A stretch of 64,000 nt of DNA. Source: SpSt-333 sp964371615 (GTDB lineage: Bacteria > Bacteroidota > Ignavibacteria > UBA10030 > UBA8401). The stretch is taken from contig CAYJMS010000005.1 of the NCBI GenBank assembly GCA_964371615.1, forward strand, positions 1 through 64,000. The letters are read 5' to 3'. Shown one piece after another: positions 41,764-49,603 of this stretch; positions within the stretch are counted from its first letter, which is position 1; every line of letters begins with the position of its first letter. The position numbers were made by a program, and so were the translations under genes. The notes under the pieces are model-generated. The model did no database searches, had not been told where the DNA came from, and worked only from the letters and a program-made list of their open reading frames with translations.

Positions 41764-43161
41764 CTAATGTTCATGTTGAATTTCTATTTCTTGTGCATCG
41801 ATGAAATTCATTCCGTGGTGAGTAACAACAATAACACCTTTGCCTAAGCCAACAGCGATTGCACATAAATCCTTGAGAAAAGTACGATTAAGTTTGTCCA
41901 AACACCCATCGGGTTCATCTAAGATTAACCACCGTATCTCTGATCTACAAATCGCCCCGACTGCTGCAAGTAAGCTTGTCATAAACCGAATTTCTCCGGC
42001 ACTAGCATCGCAAGTCGGTCTTTGATAGAACAATTTCAATCTACGCATTTCTTCAAAGACAACATTGTCTCGAATAATCTCGCGCAGTACATCGATTGGT
42101 GAAGTATGAGTAAGTATGTGATTACTATTTTGAGGTACGTATATGAAGGAGTTAGATATAGAAGGACGCTTTTTCAGGAATTTTGCAAGGATCTGTGATG
42201 GTCCCTTTAACTTAATTAATTTCGTATCGACAGAAATCATACCTTTAACTATCTTAACTCCAACCGGCAACAATCCTACTAGAGCCTGTAAAAACAACGA
42301 TTTTCCTGCTCCATTTGGTCCTTTCAAATGATACAGATTTCCACTTTCAAGACGGGTCGAAAAGTGACGAAAAACTTCTGTCCTATGATGATTAAGATGA
42401 CATGTCAAATCACGAACATCAATACAACTTGGTCGATCAGCGTGTTGCCCAATTCTCTTTATCAGATCAATCAACCGATTATACTCGTCTTTCCGTTCAT
42501 CGCTAACGGCAGTCTCAATTCTCAAAACATTTTTCCCTGAGTCGAACAAACTTCTAATAGCTGAGTCATCGGCATCTGTACCAGCAAGTATTATATCCGA
42601 TCTATAATTAGCAGACGAATACCGACCTGAGGAATAGTCAACGATCAGTTTCTTAACCTCGCATTTACGAATGTCATCTAGCAAACCAAATGGATCATCA
42701 ATAATAATTCCCCTATACGATAACATAAGTCCCGCAAGAAGTTGAACTATCCGTGTCTCTCCTCCAGACAGCTCATGAATAGCTCTCGAAAGTAGATAAC
42801 TGAATCCAAAAGAATCTAGACTCTGACGCACGCGGGTGGTCGCTTCATTTATGTTAAATCCTTTTTGGATAAGTGGAGTGATCAATGCACTTGAAACGTT
42901 TCTTGATACGCTGGGATATTCAAAAAATTGTGGGACATAACCCAAAGATTCTGAGCCGGGATGGCGATCGGATGGGATGAGGTTGAGATTTTGTCGATCA
43001 CCAGTTGATAGCAGAGTCAGATCGTTAGTTTTCCCTGATCCATTAGGGCCGATAAGATAAGTTGATACCACATAAGACATTTTAAGACGCTCTTTATCTA
43101 TTCTCCTGCTCGGAGTTTCTGGATAAGCGAGAATTTGGATAGGCGATTTGTATAGAGCCAT
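41764..43161 (-). CDS. Double ABC ATPase, ECF-type (EcfA1A2-like)
   Basis: A 465-residue protein with two ABC cassettes in one chain. The first has Walker A LIGPNGSGKTND, signature HELSGGETR and Walker B GIIIDDPFG, but no H-loop His. The second has GPNGAGKSLFL, a degenerate signature ASAGEIR, Walker B WLILDEPDG and the switch His in VVTHHG. The start at 43161 is kept because it provides the A-loop Tyr (LAYPE) at the usual distance before Walker A, although it overlaps the upstream gene by 64 bp; ATG 43080 is the alternative. Its place between S- and T-like genes fits an ECF importer. The two sites look unequal. Confidence 0.82.
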   Translation of the reverse strand: MALYKSPIQILAYPETPSRRIDKERLKMSYVVSTYLIGPNGSGKTNDLTLLSTGDRQNLNLIPSDRHPGSESLGYVPQFFEYPSVSRNVSSALITPLIQKGFNINEATTRVRQSLDSFGFSYLLSRAIHELSGGETRIVQLLAGLMLSYRGIIIDDPFGLLDDIRKCEVKKLIVDYSSGRYSSANYRSDIILAGTDADDSAIRSLFDSGKNVLRIETAVSDERKDEYNRLIDLIKRIGQHADRPSCIDVRDLTCHLNHHRTEVFRHFSTRLESGNLYHLKGPNGAGKSLFLQALVGLLPVGVKIVKGMISVDTKLIKLKGPSQILAKFLKKRPSISNSFIYVPQNSNHILTHTSPIDVLREIIRDNVVFEEMRRLKLFYQRPTCDASAGEIRFMTSLLAAVGAICRSEIRWLILDEPDGCLDKLNRTFLKDLCAIAVGLGKGVIVVTHHGMNFIDAQEIEIQHEH

Positions 43162-43673
43162 GCAGCTATAGATGCTCCTATAGCTCCGAGTGCAGCATAT
43201 GCTAAAGTGAACCCTAACAAGTGAGGTTCAAGAAGATCAGTTGGGAGACGATATAGTTTCCATCCCAAGAAAGTCATTGGAATACTACCCCCAAACGCCA
43301 CAGCGGTTGCAAAAATGTGCGAAATCTTACCTCGTTTAAATATCATTAGGATGACTTCGATAATCAGTCCCAATCCTACTCCGATGAATGGCTTATACCA
43401 ACCAGGGGGACCGAAGCTTGGAGTAGGTATTGACATTGTTAAAAGTAAAAATCCAAAAAGTAGAGCAGAACCCTTGCGTGGGACCAGATAGACACCCAAA
43501 AATATGATTATTGCATCCACAATTGATGATAGAAAACCACCGACAAGTGGAAGCCCAATCAAAGGGAGAAGAACCAATCCTAAGGTGTTCTCAACTATGA
43601 AGCTCATTACAACCATTGTGACTACTGTTATCGCATCTCTTTTATTGATGAAGGACGGTTTTATCGTTTCCAT
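43098..43673 (-). CDS. ECF transporter S-component-like membrane protein
   Basis: A 191-residue, six-helix membrane protein with VTMVVMSFIVENTLGLVLL, GGFLSSIVDAIIIFLGVYLV and a glycine-rich GVGLGLIIEVILM, the hydropathy and small-residue pattern of ECF S-components (substrate-binding subunits). The substrate cannot be told. It is translated just ahead of, and overlaps, the double-ABC gene. Upstream by 13 bases is the GNAT-like gene. Confidence 0.68.
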   Translation of the reverse strand: METIKPSFINKRDAITVVTMVVMSFIVENTLGLVLLPLIGLPLVGGFLSSIVDAIIIFLGVYLVPRKGSALLFGFLLLTMSIPTPSFGPPGWYKPFIGVGLGLIIEVILMIFKRGKISHIFATAVAFGGSIPMTFLGWKLYRLPTDLLEPHLLGFTLAYAALGAIGASIAAWLYTNRLSKFSLIQKLRAGE

Positions 43674-43686
43674 TTTTTAATCCTTA

Positions 43687-44142
43687 CTATTTTAGACTCA
43701 CTTTATACTCAAATTCATATTTTGAATTCGATATATAGACCTTATTCCCTGTGAGTTTTGCTCTTTTACCCAGAACAGATTTTATTAATATCTCAAATAA
43801 TTTTTTTCGTTTACCTTCTGATGAAGTAAATCTTACATACTTTATTCCTTTTTTTTCGCAATTTGCCAAGGATTTCTTGCAAACCATTTGGAGGGCTAAA
43901 TATGTTGTTTTCAATTTCAAACCCCCTAGTTGCCAGAGAAAAGCTTCATTTGCCGCCATTGATTTAATCACAAGCATGTATGCTATGAGTTTCCCATTGT
44001 GGCGAGCAACTTTACAAAAGTTCCGTTGAGTTTTTGCCAACATCCATAAAATATAGTCAGAAGGGACCGAGAATCCATCAATGGACAGAGCTATTTTTTG
44101 GATTTCTCGGAAGTCTTTTTCGCTAAGATTTGCTATGACCAT
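43687..44142 (-). CDS. GNAT-like acetyltransferase, first gene of the transporter cluster
   Basis: A 151-residue protein. KLIAYMLVIKSMAANEAFLWQLGG (in parts) corresponds to the beta4-beta5 region of GNAT acetyltransferases, followed by a helix with YLALQMVCKKSLANCEKKG and then YVRFTSSEGKR. The acetyl-CoA P-loop is poorly conserved, so enzymatic activity is uncertain. It starts the five-gene minus-strand cluster, 13 bases upstream of the S-component. Together with the fused methyltransferase it suggests that a small molecule is modified and imported or sensed. Confidence 0.55.
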   Translation of the reverse strand: MVIANLSEKDFREIQKIALSIDGFSVPSDYILWMLAKTQRNFCKVARHNGKLIAYMLVIKSMAANEAFLWQLGGLKLKTTYLALQMVCKKSLANCEKKGIKYVRFTSSEGKRKKLFEILIKSVLGKRAKLTGNKVYISNSKYEFEYKVSLK

Positions 44143-44618
44143 TAAGATTCTCTAACAAATAGGAGTGAAGAAAGAAATAGTTCTCCCACCATTCTGCAGG
44201 AATTGAACGATAAAAATACCCCAAAAAAACCAATTGTGATAATTATCCCGAGCATCCACTTTGAAAATCATTGCCCCAAAAAACACCAAATTTTAAAAAA
44301 ATTTACCAAATAAAATTAACCGAGTCAAGCCAATCAGTATTAAATACAATCTTATTGAAACAAGAAAGGGGAGCATTCCTCAATCAGACGAACTATAATA
44401 AGCACCGACACATAATATTGGAGCAGGTCAATACAAAAAATTGAAAGAGGGGATTTCGATGATGCCTATTTTCTCGTTGGAAAAAATGTAAGTAATTTGT
44501 ATATTCAGAAGTGATAAGGTATACCAAGGTATGCAAAACTGTACGTAAATTGTAAGCTATTATGCAGTGAGGTGACACAAATTACAATCCAGTTAAGTGA
44601 TTTTGATTCATATTCTTA
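44143..44618. other. Right end of the island, non-coding
   Basis: About 475 AT-rich bases without a convincing gene. It contains the 19-bp repeat at 44538-44556 and supplies the upstream region (promoter) of the reconstituted tRNA-Leu, since these bases came with the element. Confidence 0.6.
44538..44556 (+). repeat. Right copy of 19-bp island-end repeat
   Basis: ACTGTACGTAAATTGTAAG, identical to 654-672 and in the same orientation. It lies 62 bases before the right core repeat; the left copy lies 60 bases after the left core. Proposed integrase arm-type site. Confidence 0.75.
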
Positions 44619-44704
44619 GCCGGGATGGCGGAATTGGTAGACGCACAGGACTTAAAATCCTGAGTCTCGCAAGGGACGTGCCGGTTCAAGTCCGGCTCTC
44701 GGTA
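44619..44704 (+). tRNA. tRNA-Leu(TAA), reconstituted at the island's right edge
   Basis: Acceptor GCCGGGA pairs with TCTCGGT (with two G-U pairs), the anticodon loop contains TAA, a long variable arm (GAGTCTCGCAAGGGAC) and T-arm GGTTCAAGTCC are present, and discriminator A is at 44704. Its first 39 bases (44619-44657) are the attR copy of the island core repeat, brought by the element. The 3' half is the original host part. Confidence 0.95.
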
Positions 44705-44744
44705 CAAAATAGTGGTTGACTTCAACTGAAAAAAGTGCAACATT

Positions 44745-44827
44745 GCGGAAGTGGTGGAATTGGCAGACACACCATCTTGAGGGGGTGGCGCCCAAAAGGC
44801 GTGCGGGTTCAAGTCCCGCCTTCCGCA
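44745..44827 (+). tRNA. tRNA-Leu(GAG)
   Basis: Acceptor GCGGAAG pairs with CTTCCGC; the anticodon stem CCATC/GGTGG encloses the loop TTGAGGG with anticodon GAG; long variable arm and T-arm GGTTCAAGTCC; discriminator A. CCA is not encoded. It follows tRNA-Leu(TAA) by 40 bases, an ordinary host tRNA pair. Confidence 0.94.
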
Positions 44828-44844
44828 CAAAATTTAATACTCAA

Positions 44845-45240
44845 ATGAGATATCTCTTTACTTTATTCTTTCTTTTTGCCGGCATTGCCGATGCAGGATC
44901 GATTCGTGATGGTTCTCTGCTGGCGAAAAGTGACGGCAATAATGTCACAGTGCAATGGGGCACTGGAGATGAATCAACGATTCTTGGTTTTGAAGTTGAA
45001 CGACGAAGCGGAACATCGGGTGAATTCGTCGCCATTGCCGATATACAGAAGAAGGGTTCCAATTCATTCTACGAATTTGTCGATAAATCTGCATTCAAAA
45101 CGACCGGCACTATCTACCAGTACAGAATTAAGATCCTGTTGAAACAAGGGAACTCAGAGTATTCATCAATTGTAACGGTTTCGCACAATGTCTCGAGTGT
45201 CAAACGAACCTGGGGCAGTTTGAAAGCGATGTTCCGTTAA
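44845..45240 (+). CDS. Small secreted protein with fibronectin-type fold
   Basis: A 131-residue exported protein. The signal peptide (RYLFTLFFLFAGIADA) is followed by one beta-sandwich-like domain: NNVTVQWGTGDESTILGFEVERR, FVAIADIQKKG, YQYRIKILLKQGNSEYSS. This pattern (VTVQW, GFEVERR, YQYRI) is that of a fibronectin type III domain. Length fits a single domain plus a short basic tail (KRTWGSLKAMFR). ATG 44845 is chosen because frames further upstream run through the tRNA gene. It is followed by a clear terminator. Confidence 0.85.
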   Translation: MRYLFTLFFLFAGIADAGSIRDGSLLAKSDGNNVTVQWGTGDESTILGFEVERRSGTSGEFVAIADIQKKGSNSFYEFVDKSAFKTTGTIYQYRIKILLKQGNSEYSSIVTVSHNVSSVKRTWGSLKAMFR

Positions 45241-45262
45241 ACATTGAATTCACGAACAGTGA

Positions 45263-45288
45263 GGCGATTCATACGAATCGCCTTTTTT
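45263..45288 (+). terminator. Intrinsic terminator
   Basis: GGCGATTC (45263-45270) pairs with GAATCGCC (45275-45282) and is followed by six T's. It ends the transcript of the secreted-protein gene, twelve bases before maf. Confidence 0.9.
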
Positions 45289-45299
45289 ATGTACACTCT

Positions 45300-45908
45300 A
45301 TGATAACCTTACCTGTCCCGATTATCCTTGCATCGCAATCTCCCCGCAGAGCTGTGTTGTTTCGTCAGATCGGTCTGGATTTTGTCGTCCGGCCCAGTAC
45401 TATCCACGAAAAGATCCATGACGATCTTTCCTATCAAGACAATGTACGGCAATTGGCATTACATAAAGCTCAGGATATTGCCTCCAAAGTGGAGAAAGGT
45501 GTTGTTATCGGGTCCGATACAATTGTTGTCATTGACAACATAGTTCTCGGAAAGCCTGCATCGGCCGCCGAGGCGTTTGCTATGCTCTCTCGTCTCAGCG
45601 GAAGAACACACACCGTCTACACCGGATTTTCCATTGTTGATGCGGAAACCAAAAAATACTATATTGATCACGAACAGACTCTCGTCACATTCCGGAGATT
45701 GAACGATGCTGAAATTACTGACTACATCGCTGGCGGTTCTCCAATGGACAAAGCAGGGGCGTACGGTATTCAAGATGATTTCGGCGCTGTCTTTGTCGAA
45801 AAAATTGACGGTTGCTACTATACTGTTGTCGGTTTTCCTCTTGCAAAATTCTATACGGCGTTCAGAAAATTCATCAACGACCTCGGATACTTGAAAGGAA
45901 CACCATGA
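45300..45908 (+). CDS. maf: Maf-family nucleotide pyrophosphatase
   Basis: A 202-residue Maf protein. The family start ILASQSPRRAVLFRQIGL with the catalytic SxxR, VIGSDTIVVIDNIVLGKP and then LSGRTHTVYTG (the hallmark region), and GAYGIQDDFGAVFVEKIDG near the end are all present. Maf proteins hydrolyse dTTP, UTP or modified nucleotides and prevent their incorporation. The gene overlaps the B12-binding gene by 4 bp (ATGA). Confidence 0.96.
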   Translation: MITLPVPIILASQSPRRAVLFRQIGLDFVVRPSTIHEKIHDDLSYQDNVRQLALHKAQDIASKVEKGVVIGSDTIVVIDNIVLGKPASAAEAFAMLSRLSGRTHTVYTGFSIVDAETKKYYIDHEQTLVTFRRLNDAEITDYIAGGSPMDKAGAYGIQDDFGAVFVEKIDGCYYTVVGFPLAKFYTAFRKFINDLGYLKGTP

Positions 45909-46312
45909 ATCAGAAAATTCGCGTACTGATCGCAAAAGCAGGTCTGGATGGACATGATCGCGGCGCCAAGGTGATTGCCGCGGCACTTCGGGATGCAGGA
46001 ATGGAAGTGATCTATACCGGATTACGAAAAACGCCGGAAACAATTGTGGAAGCGGCATTACAGGAAGATGTCCACGCCATCGGAATCAGTTCACTCAGCG
46101 GCGCCCATATGACCATCTTTCCGAAAGTGTTGGCATTAATGAAGGAAAAGGGGATGGACGACGTGGTGCTTTTTGGCGGAGGAATCATTCCGCAGGATGA
46201 TATCGATCGGTTGAAATCCCTTGGTGTGGGTGAATTGTTCACACCGGGGGCGTCGACTTTTGCTATAGTCGATTACATTAAGAAAACGCTCTCCAATATG
46301 GTACAGCATTAG
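45905..46312 (+). CDS. Cobalamin-binding small subunit / methylmalonyl-CoA mutase C-terminal domain protein
   Basis: A 135-residue B12-binding Rossmann-type domain: KIRVLIAKAGLDGHDRGAKV includes the lower-axial DxHxxG motif (DGHDRG), followed by GISSLSGAH (the SxL motif) and FGGGIIPQDD (the GG motif). The size equals the C-terminal domain of methylmalonyl-CoA mutase, as used in small subunits of two-part mutases. The large subunit is not in this window. Translationally coupled to maf; its stop overlaps that of the convergent polymerase gene by 3 bp. Confidence 0.92.
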   Translation: MNQKIRVLIAKAGLDGHDRGAKVIAAALRDAGMEVIYTGLRKTPETIVEAALQEDVHAIGISSLSGAHMTIFPKVLALMKEKGMDDVVLFGGGIIPQDDIDRLKSLGVGELFTPGASTFAIVDYIKKTLSNMVQH

Positions 46313-48669
46313 GGTATATCGGCGTCAAATTCTATCGAATAGGTATCCGACGGATCGATTTTCTTTTCGTCCGAAACGGTCTCTTTCCTGTTGACAGTGA
46401 CGATTGTTAACGCGTCAAATCCGAACAGATCCTCGGCGGAAAAAATTGACCGAAAATCCTTCTCCGTAAAAAATCCCTCAAATTTCTTCGAAAGTTCCTC
46501 AAGTCGTTTCAAATAGAATTCCGTATTCTCGTCGGGAAAATTCGCATCCCATTCATGCACTTCACGGGCATTCTCAAATCCCTTTACATTGGCGTCAGAG
46601 CCGGTAATATAATACCGTATCTTGCTTCCGGATCGGTATTTCCGTGATGACTGCAGTGCCAGTTCGTACGGTGCCGACCGGTTTCGTTTGCCCGCGCCGA
46701 TATCCCGGGAATACTCTTCCAGCGAATCGCGTAAACTTTCCGTTTTGACAAAATCATTCACATCCCACGCATGCTCACGGATAGTTTTTTCCATCTCCAC
46801 ATACAGCGTATGCAGATCGGCCAGATGATTGTTGAGCAGTCGGTCGATGCATTGTTGGACATAGTTCTTGCCGAATTTCTCCATCGATCGTGAGATCAGC
46901 GAGGATCCCTTGATGGTGATCCTGTTGTCGTAGTGCAGAAGCGCGTAATTTTTCTTTTTATAACTCATCATTTTTGCATAGCGGCCTGAATAGGCGAGAT
47001 TGATTCCTTCCGGCAGCGTGGCTGAGAGATGTTCTACGAACTTGCGTTCAGAATCCTCGCCGGAAACATTGTCGGGAGGAATAAAATAAATACCGTCGGT
47101 ATCGACTTCAATTACCGTTCCGTTATGCTTCTCGATTTCGTAAATAAGTTTTTTTAACAGTGATTGTCCCGTGGTAGTGATAATATCTGCCTGATCGTAA
47201 TCATTAAACAATCCTTTTCCGTATCCCAGATACCCATAAAAGGAATTGATCAAGATTTTGAACGAATACTGCATCGCATCGACCAGAGTGCGCTGATGTT
47301 CGTCCGTTGCCTGATCGATCTTCCGTTTAGTCTCAATCCGAAGTGCGGTCAGATAGTGCAATGCCGTCTGGAACACGCCCAGGTCGTCCGTCAATGGTTG
47401 AATCTTTTTTGAGAGCATGATGGATGGATACAAAGACTCAACGTCGGCGTGAACAATAGGACTGAAGATACCGGTATAGAATATATCGGTATATCCGCCT
47501 GTTGTTTGCGTACCTTTCTGAGGTTTCGGCAACGATGTCCGTTTTTTGATGTACTCACGGAGGAAGACAGATTCAATCTTTGCCGCTGCTCCAAGTTTTG
47601 AAAGCGTACCATAATTAAAAGGGAGCATTTGAGCAAGAAAGAAGGTGCTTCCGGATAATTTTTCGCTGAGTTTACCCGTTTCGCGTACATCATCCAGTGC
47701 ATATCGTTTCAGGGTATCAACATCGTTGTCCCAATACCACGATATCTTGTCGCCGTCAATGTAAGTCCGGTCAGGCGATGCAATCCCGAAATATTTAGCG
47801 GCATATTTCAGGCCGTGGCTTTCCATATTGCGTTTGCCGGTATCGTATGATTCGACCAAAAGCCAGGTATCGATAATGTGGCGGCCGGCAACCTCATAAC
47901 TCATGTATTCCAGGGGAGTTTCTGCAAAGGCGCTGCGCGACCGGTAACTGCTCGGTGTGGAACCGTCACGTCCGATCGCAAAATCGATAGAGTGAAGTTC
48001 ACAACGGCGAAGGAGATACGGCAGATCAAAATTAAAGATATTATGCCCTTCAATGACATCGGGATCACGTTCATTGATGATCGCAATGCATTGTTGCAAT
48101 AGTTTCTTTTCCGGAACATTTTTCCCTCCGAGCACAGTTTCAAAACCGCAATTGTCGGAAAGGGAAATCAGTATGATGCGGTCGTCTTTCCGGTCCGCTC
48201 TACTGAACCTGTACTCCTTTGAGTACGTCTCAATATCAATTTGCATTCTGTGAACTTCCTCAAACCGCATTCCTTTGAAGAGCGTTTTGCCGCTTTGCAA
48301 AAGGTATTGCGTGTTCATGTCGGAACGAAGAAAGATATGATCTGTGTCGAGGTATGAATTGAATCCGGTTTTGAATTCCCTGTTGATGTTTTTTATTGCA
48401 TGCTGTACGGCATCCCACAACACAGGTACGGAAGGGAAAGCGCAGAGATATTGATAAAAATTTTTCCCCTCCAATTTCTTAATCCAGAATTTGTGAGGAA
48501 AGCCGTCCAAAAAACGCTTGTCGGAAAGATGAAAGAAAGGATAGAAGACTTCATCGCGAAAGACAACCGTATCGCCGGCACGTTTATAGATCCGGACAAG
48601 AGAATCGCCGTCGGTATGCACCGAAACGATATTGGTCTCATCATCATGTCCGAACAATATGGGATTCAT
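46309..48669 (-). CDS. Family B DNA polymerase
   Basis: A 786-residue polymerase. The exonuclease domain has MQIDIETYS (Exo I), DVIEGHNIFNFDLPYL (Exo II) and YALDDVRETG (Exo III). The polymerase domain has DVESLYPSIML (region II), LINSFYGYLG (region III) and EVDTDGIYF (region I, DTD). Proofreading and polymerisation residues are intact. Such polymerases occur sporadically in Bacteroidota/Ignavibacteria relatives and may act in repair. ATG 48669 is chosen over TTG 48675. The gene converges on the B12-binding gene. Confidence 0.94.
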   Translation of the reverse strand: MNPILFGHDDETNIVSVHTDGDSLVRIYKRAGDTVVFRDEVFYPFFHLSDKRFLDGFPHKFWIKKLEGKNFYQYLCAFPSVPVLWDAVQHAIKNINREFKTGFNSYLDTDHIFLRSDMNTQYLLQSGKTLFKGMRFEEVHRMQIDIETYSKEYRFSRADRKDDRIILISLSDNCGFETVLGGKNVPEKKLLQQCIAIINERDPDVIEGHNIFNFDLPYLLRRCELHSIDFAIGRDGSTPSSYRSRSAFAETPLEYMSYEVAGRHIIDTWLLVESYDTGKRNMESHGLKYAAKYFGIASPDRTYIDGDKISWYWDNDVDTLKRYALDDVRETGKLSEKLSGSTFFLAQMLPFNYGTLSKLGAAAKIESVFLREYIKKRTSLPKPQKGTQTTGGYTDIFYTGIFSPIVHADVESLYPSIMLSKKIQPLTDDLGVFQTALHYLTALRIETKRKIDQATDEHQRTLVDAMQYSFKILINSFYGYLGYGKGLFNDYDQADIITTTGQSLLKKLIYEIEKHNGTVIEVDTDGIYFIPPDNVSGEDSERKFVEHLSATLPEGINLAYSGRYAKMMSYKKKNYALLHYDNRITIKGSSLISRSMEKFGKNYVQQCIDRLLNNHLADLHTLYVEMEKTIREHAWDVNDFVKTESLRDSLEEYSRDIGAGKRNRSAPYELALQSSRKYRSGSKIRYYITGSDANVKGFENAREVHEWDANFPDENTEFYLKRLEELSKKFEGFFTEKDFRSIFSAEDLFGFDALTIVTVNRKETVSDEKKIDPSDTYSIEFDADIP

Positions 48670-48701
48670 ATGCAAATGTAATCAGACTCATCCTTTAAAA
48701 C

Positions 48702-48732
48702 AAAAAGATCGGTCGATGTGACCGATCTTTTT
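48702..48732. terminator. Symmetric intrinsic terminator
   Basis: AAAAAGATCGGTC (48702-48714) pairs perfectly with GACCGATCTTTTT (48720-48732) around a 5-nt loop. It ends the TonB receptor/DUF4249 transcript on the minus strand. Confidence 0.9.
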
Positions 48733-48749
48733 CAAAATCATTGTAAATA

Positions 48750-49601
48750 TCAAGGTTTTAAATAAATCTTAAATCCGCCGGCAGCCTTTGTGGCAGACCC
48801 AAATACACCGATACCGCCGTTGAGTCGATATCGGATTTCGCTCAATTCGCCGCCCTGTGCAGGAATAAGTTGACTCAAGAAATCATTGTAATTTTCGTCG
48901 ATGGCATAAATATCGATGGCGGTCGTTCCGAAGTATGTCAAAAATACCCAGGGCAGAATTGTATTGGTCTGCTCTCTCGGGAGTCCGATCCGGTATCCGA
49001 TCTTTTGCGGTTTTGGATTATTGATCGTATCCAGATCAAAGAATTTTGGAATCAATGCCGCGTTGGAGTCCAAACTCTCGATGGTCGGCAGGTACGTACC
49101 GTGAAATCTGCTGGGGGACCATTCGAACATATGCAACGGTGCATACGGATCGTACGTCACGGTATCACCGGCAGACAAAGTGGACGAGGTGATTCGGAAT
49201 GTATCCGGTACTGTCGTCTCTCCTGTTATGACCCGACCGTCCGGTGTTTGGATATATAACCGATAGGATTTTGTTGCTTCGATGATCTTGGTTGGATCAG
49301 TAGAATAGTATCGACCGGGATGTGAAGCATCATAGACCAGAGAATCTTCAAAGGCAAAACCGATACCGGAGACCTTTACCAATGCACCCGCAATGGCGTA
49401 TTGAGCAGGATCATAAAATTTCGCAACATCACCGGTCCATTGAATTTTTACCGTATCGACCGTTCGACCGGCATAAATCAAAGCATTGACGACAACATCT
49501 TTTTTGTACGCCGTCGGTCCGGTCGTATCGGAACAACCGTAGAGTATTAAGAGTAATAGTACTGCATATCTGAAAATGGATGTTTTCATAATGGTATTCA
49601 T
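48750..49601 (-). CDS. DUF4249-type lipoprotein, partner of TonB receptor
   Basis: A 283-residue lipoprotein. Signal with lipobox LLLLILYGCSD (Cys about 23), then a beta-rich domain typical of DUF4249: VVNALIYAGRTVDTVKIQWT, VKVSGIGFAFEDSLVYD, KSYRLYIQTPDGRVITGETTVP. In Bacteroidota these lipoproteins are encoded with SusC/CarboxypepD-type TonB receptors and sit at the outer membrane, probably capturing ligand. Here it follows the receptor gene by 2 bases, so both are one operon ending at the 48702 terminator. Confidence 0.9.
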   Translation of the reverse strand: MNTIMKTSIFRYAVLLLLILYGCSDTTGPTAYKKDVVVNALIYAGRTVDTVKIQWTGDVAKFYDPAQYAIAGALVKVSGIGFAFEDSLVYDASHPGRYYSTDPTKIIEATKSYRLYIQTPDGRVITGETTVPDTFRITSSTLSAGDTVTYDPYAPLHMFEWSPSRFHGTYLPTIESLDSNAALIPKFFDLDTINNPKPQKIGYRIGLPREQTNTILPWVFLTYFGTTAIDIYAIDENYNDFLSQLIPAQGGELSEIRYRLNGGIGVFGSATKAAGGFKIYLKP

Positions 49602-49603
49602 TG

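Noticed and set aside
45459..46058. Minus-strand frame of 199 codons opposite maf and the B12-binding gene
   Set aside because: Both plus-strand genes have complete family motifs; the opposite frame has none.
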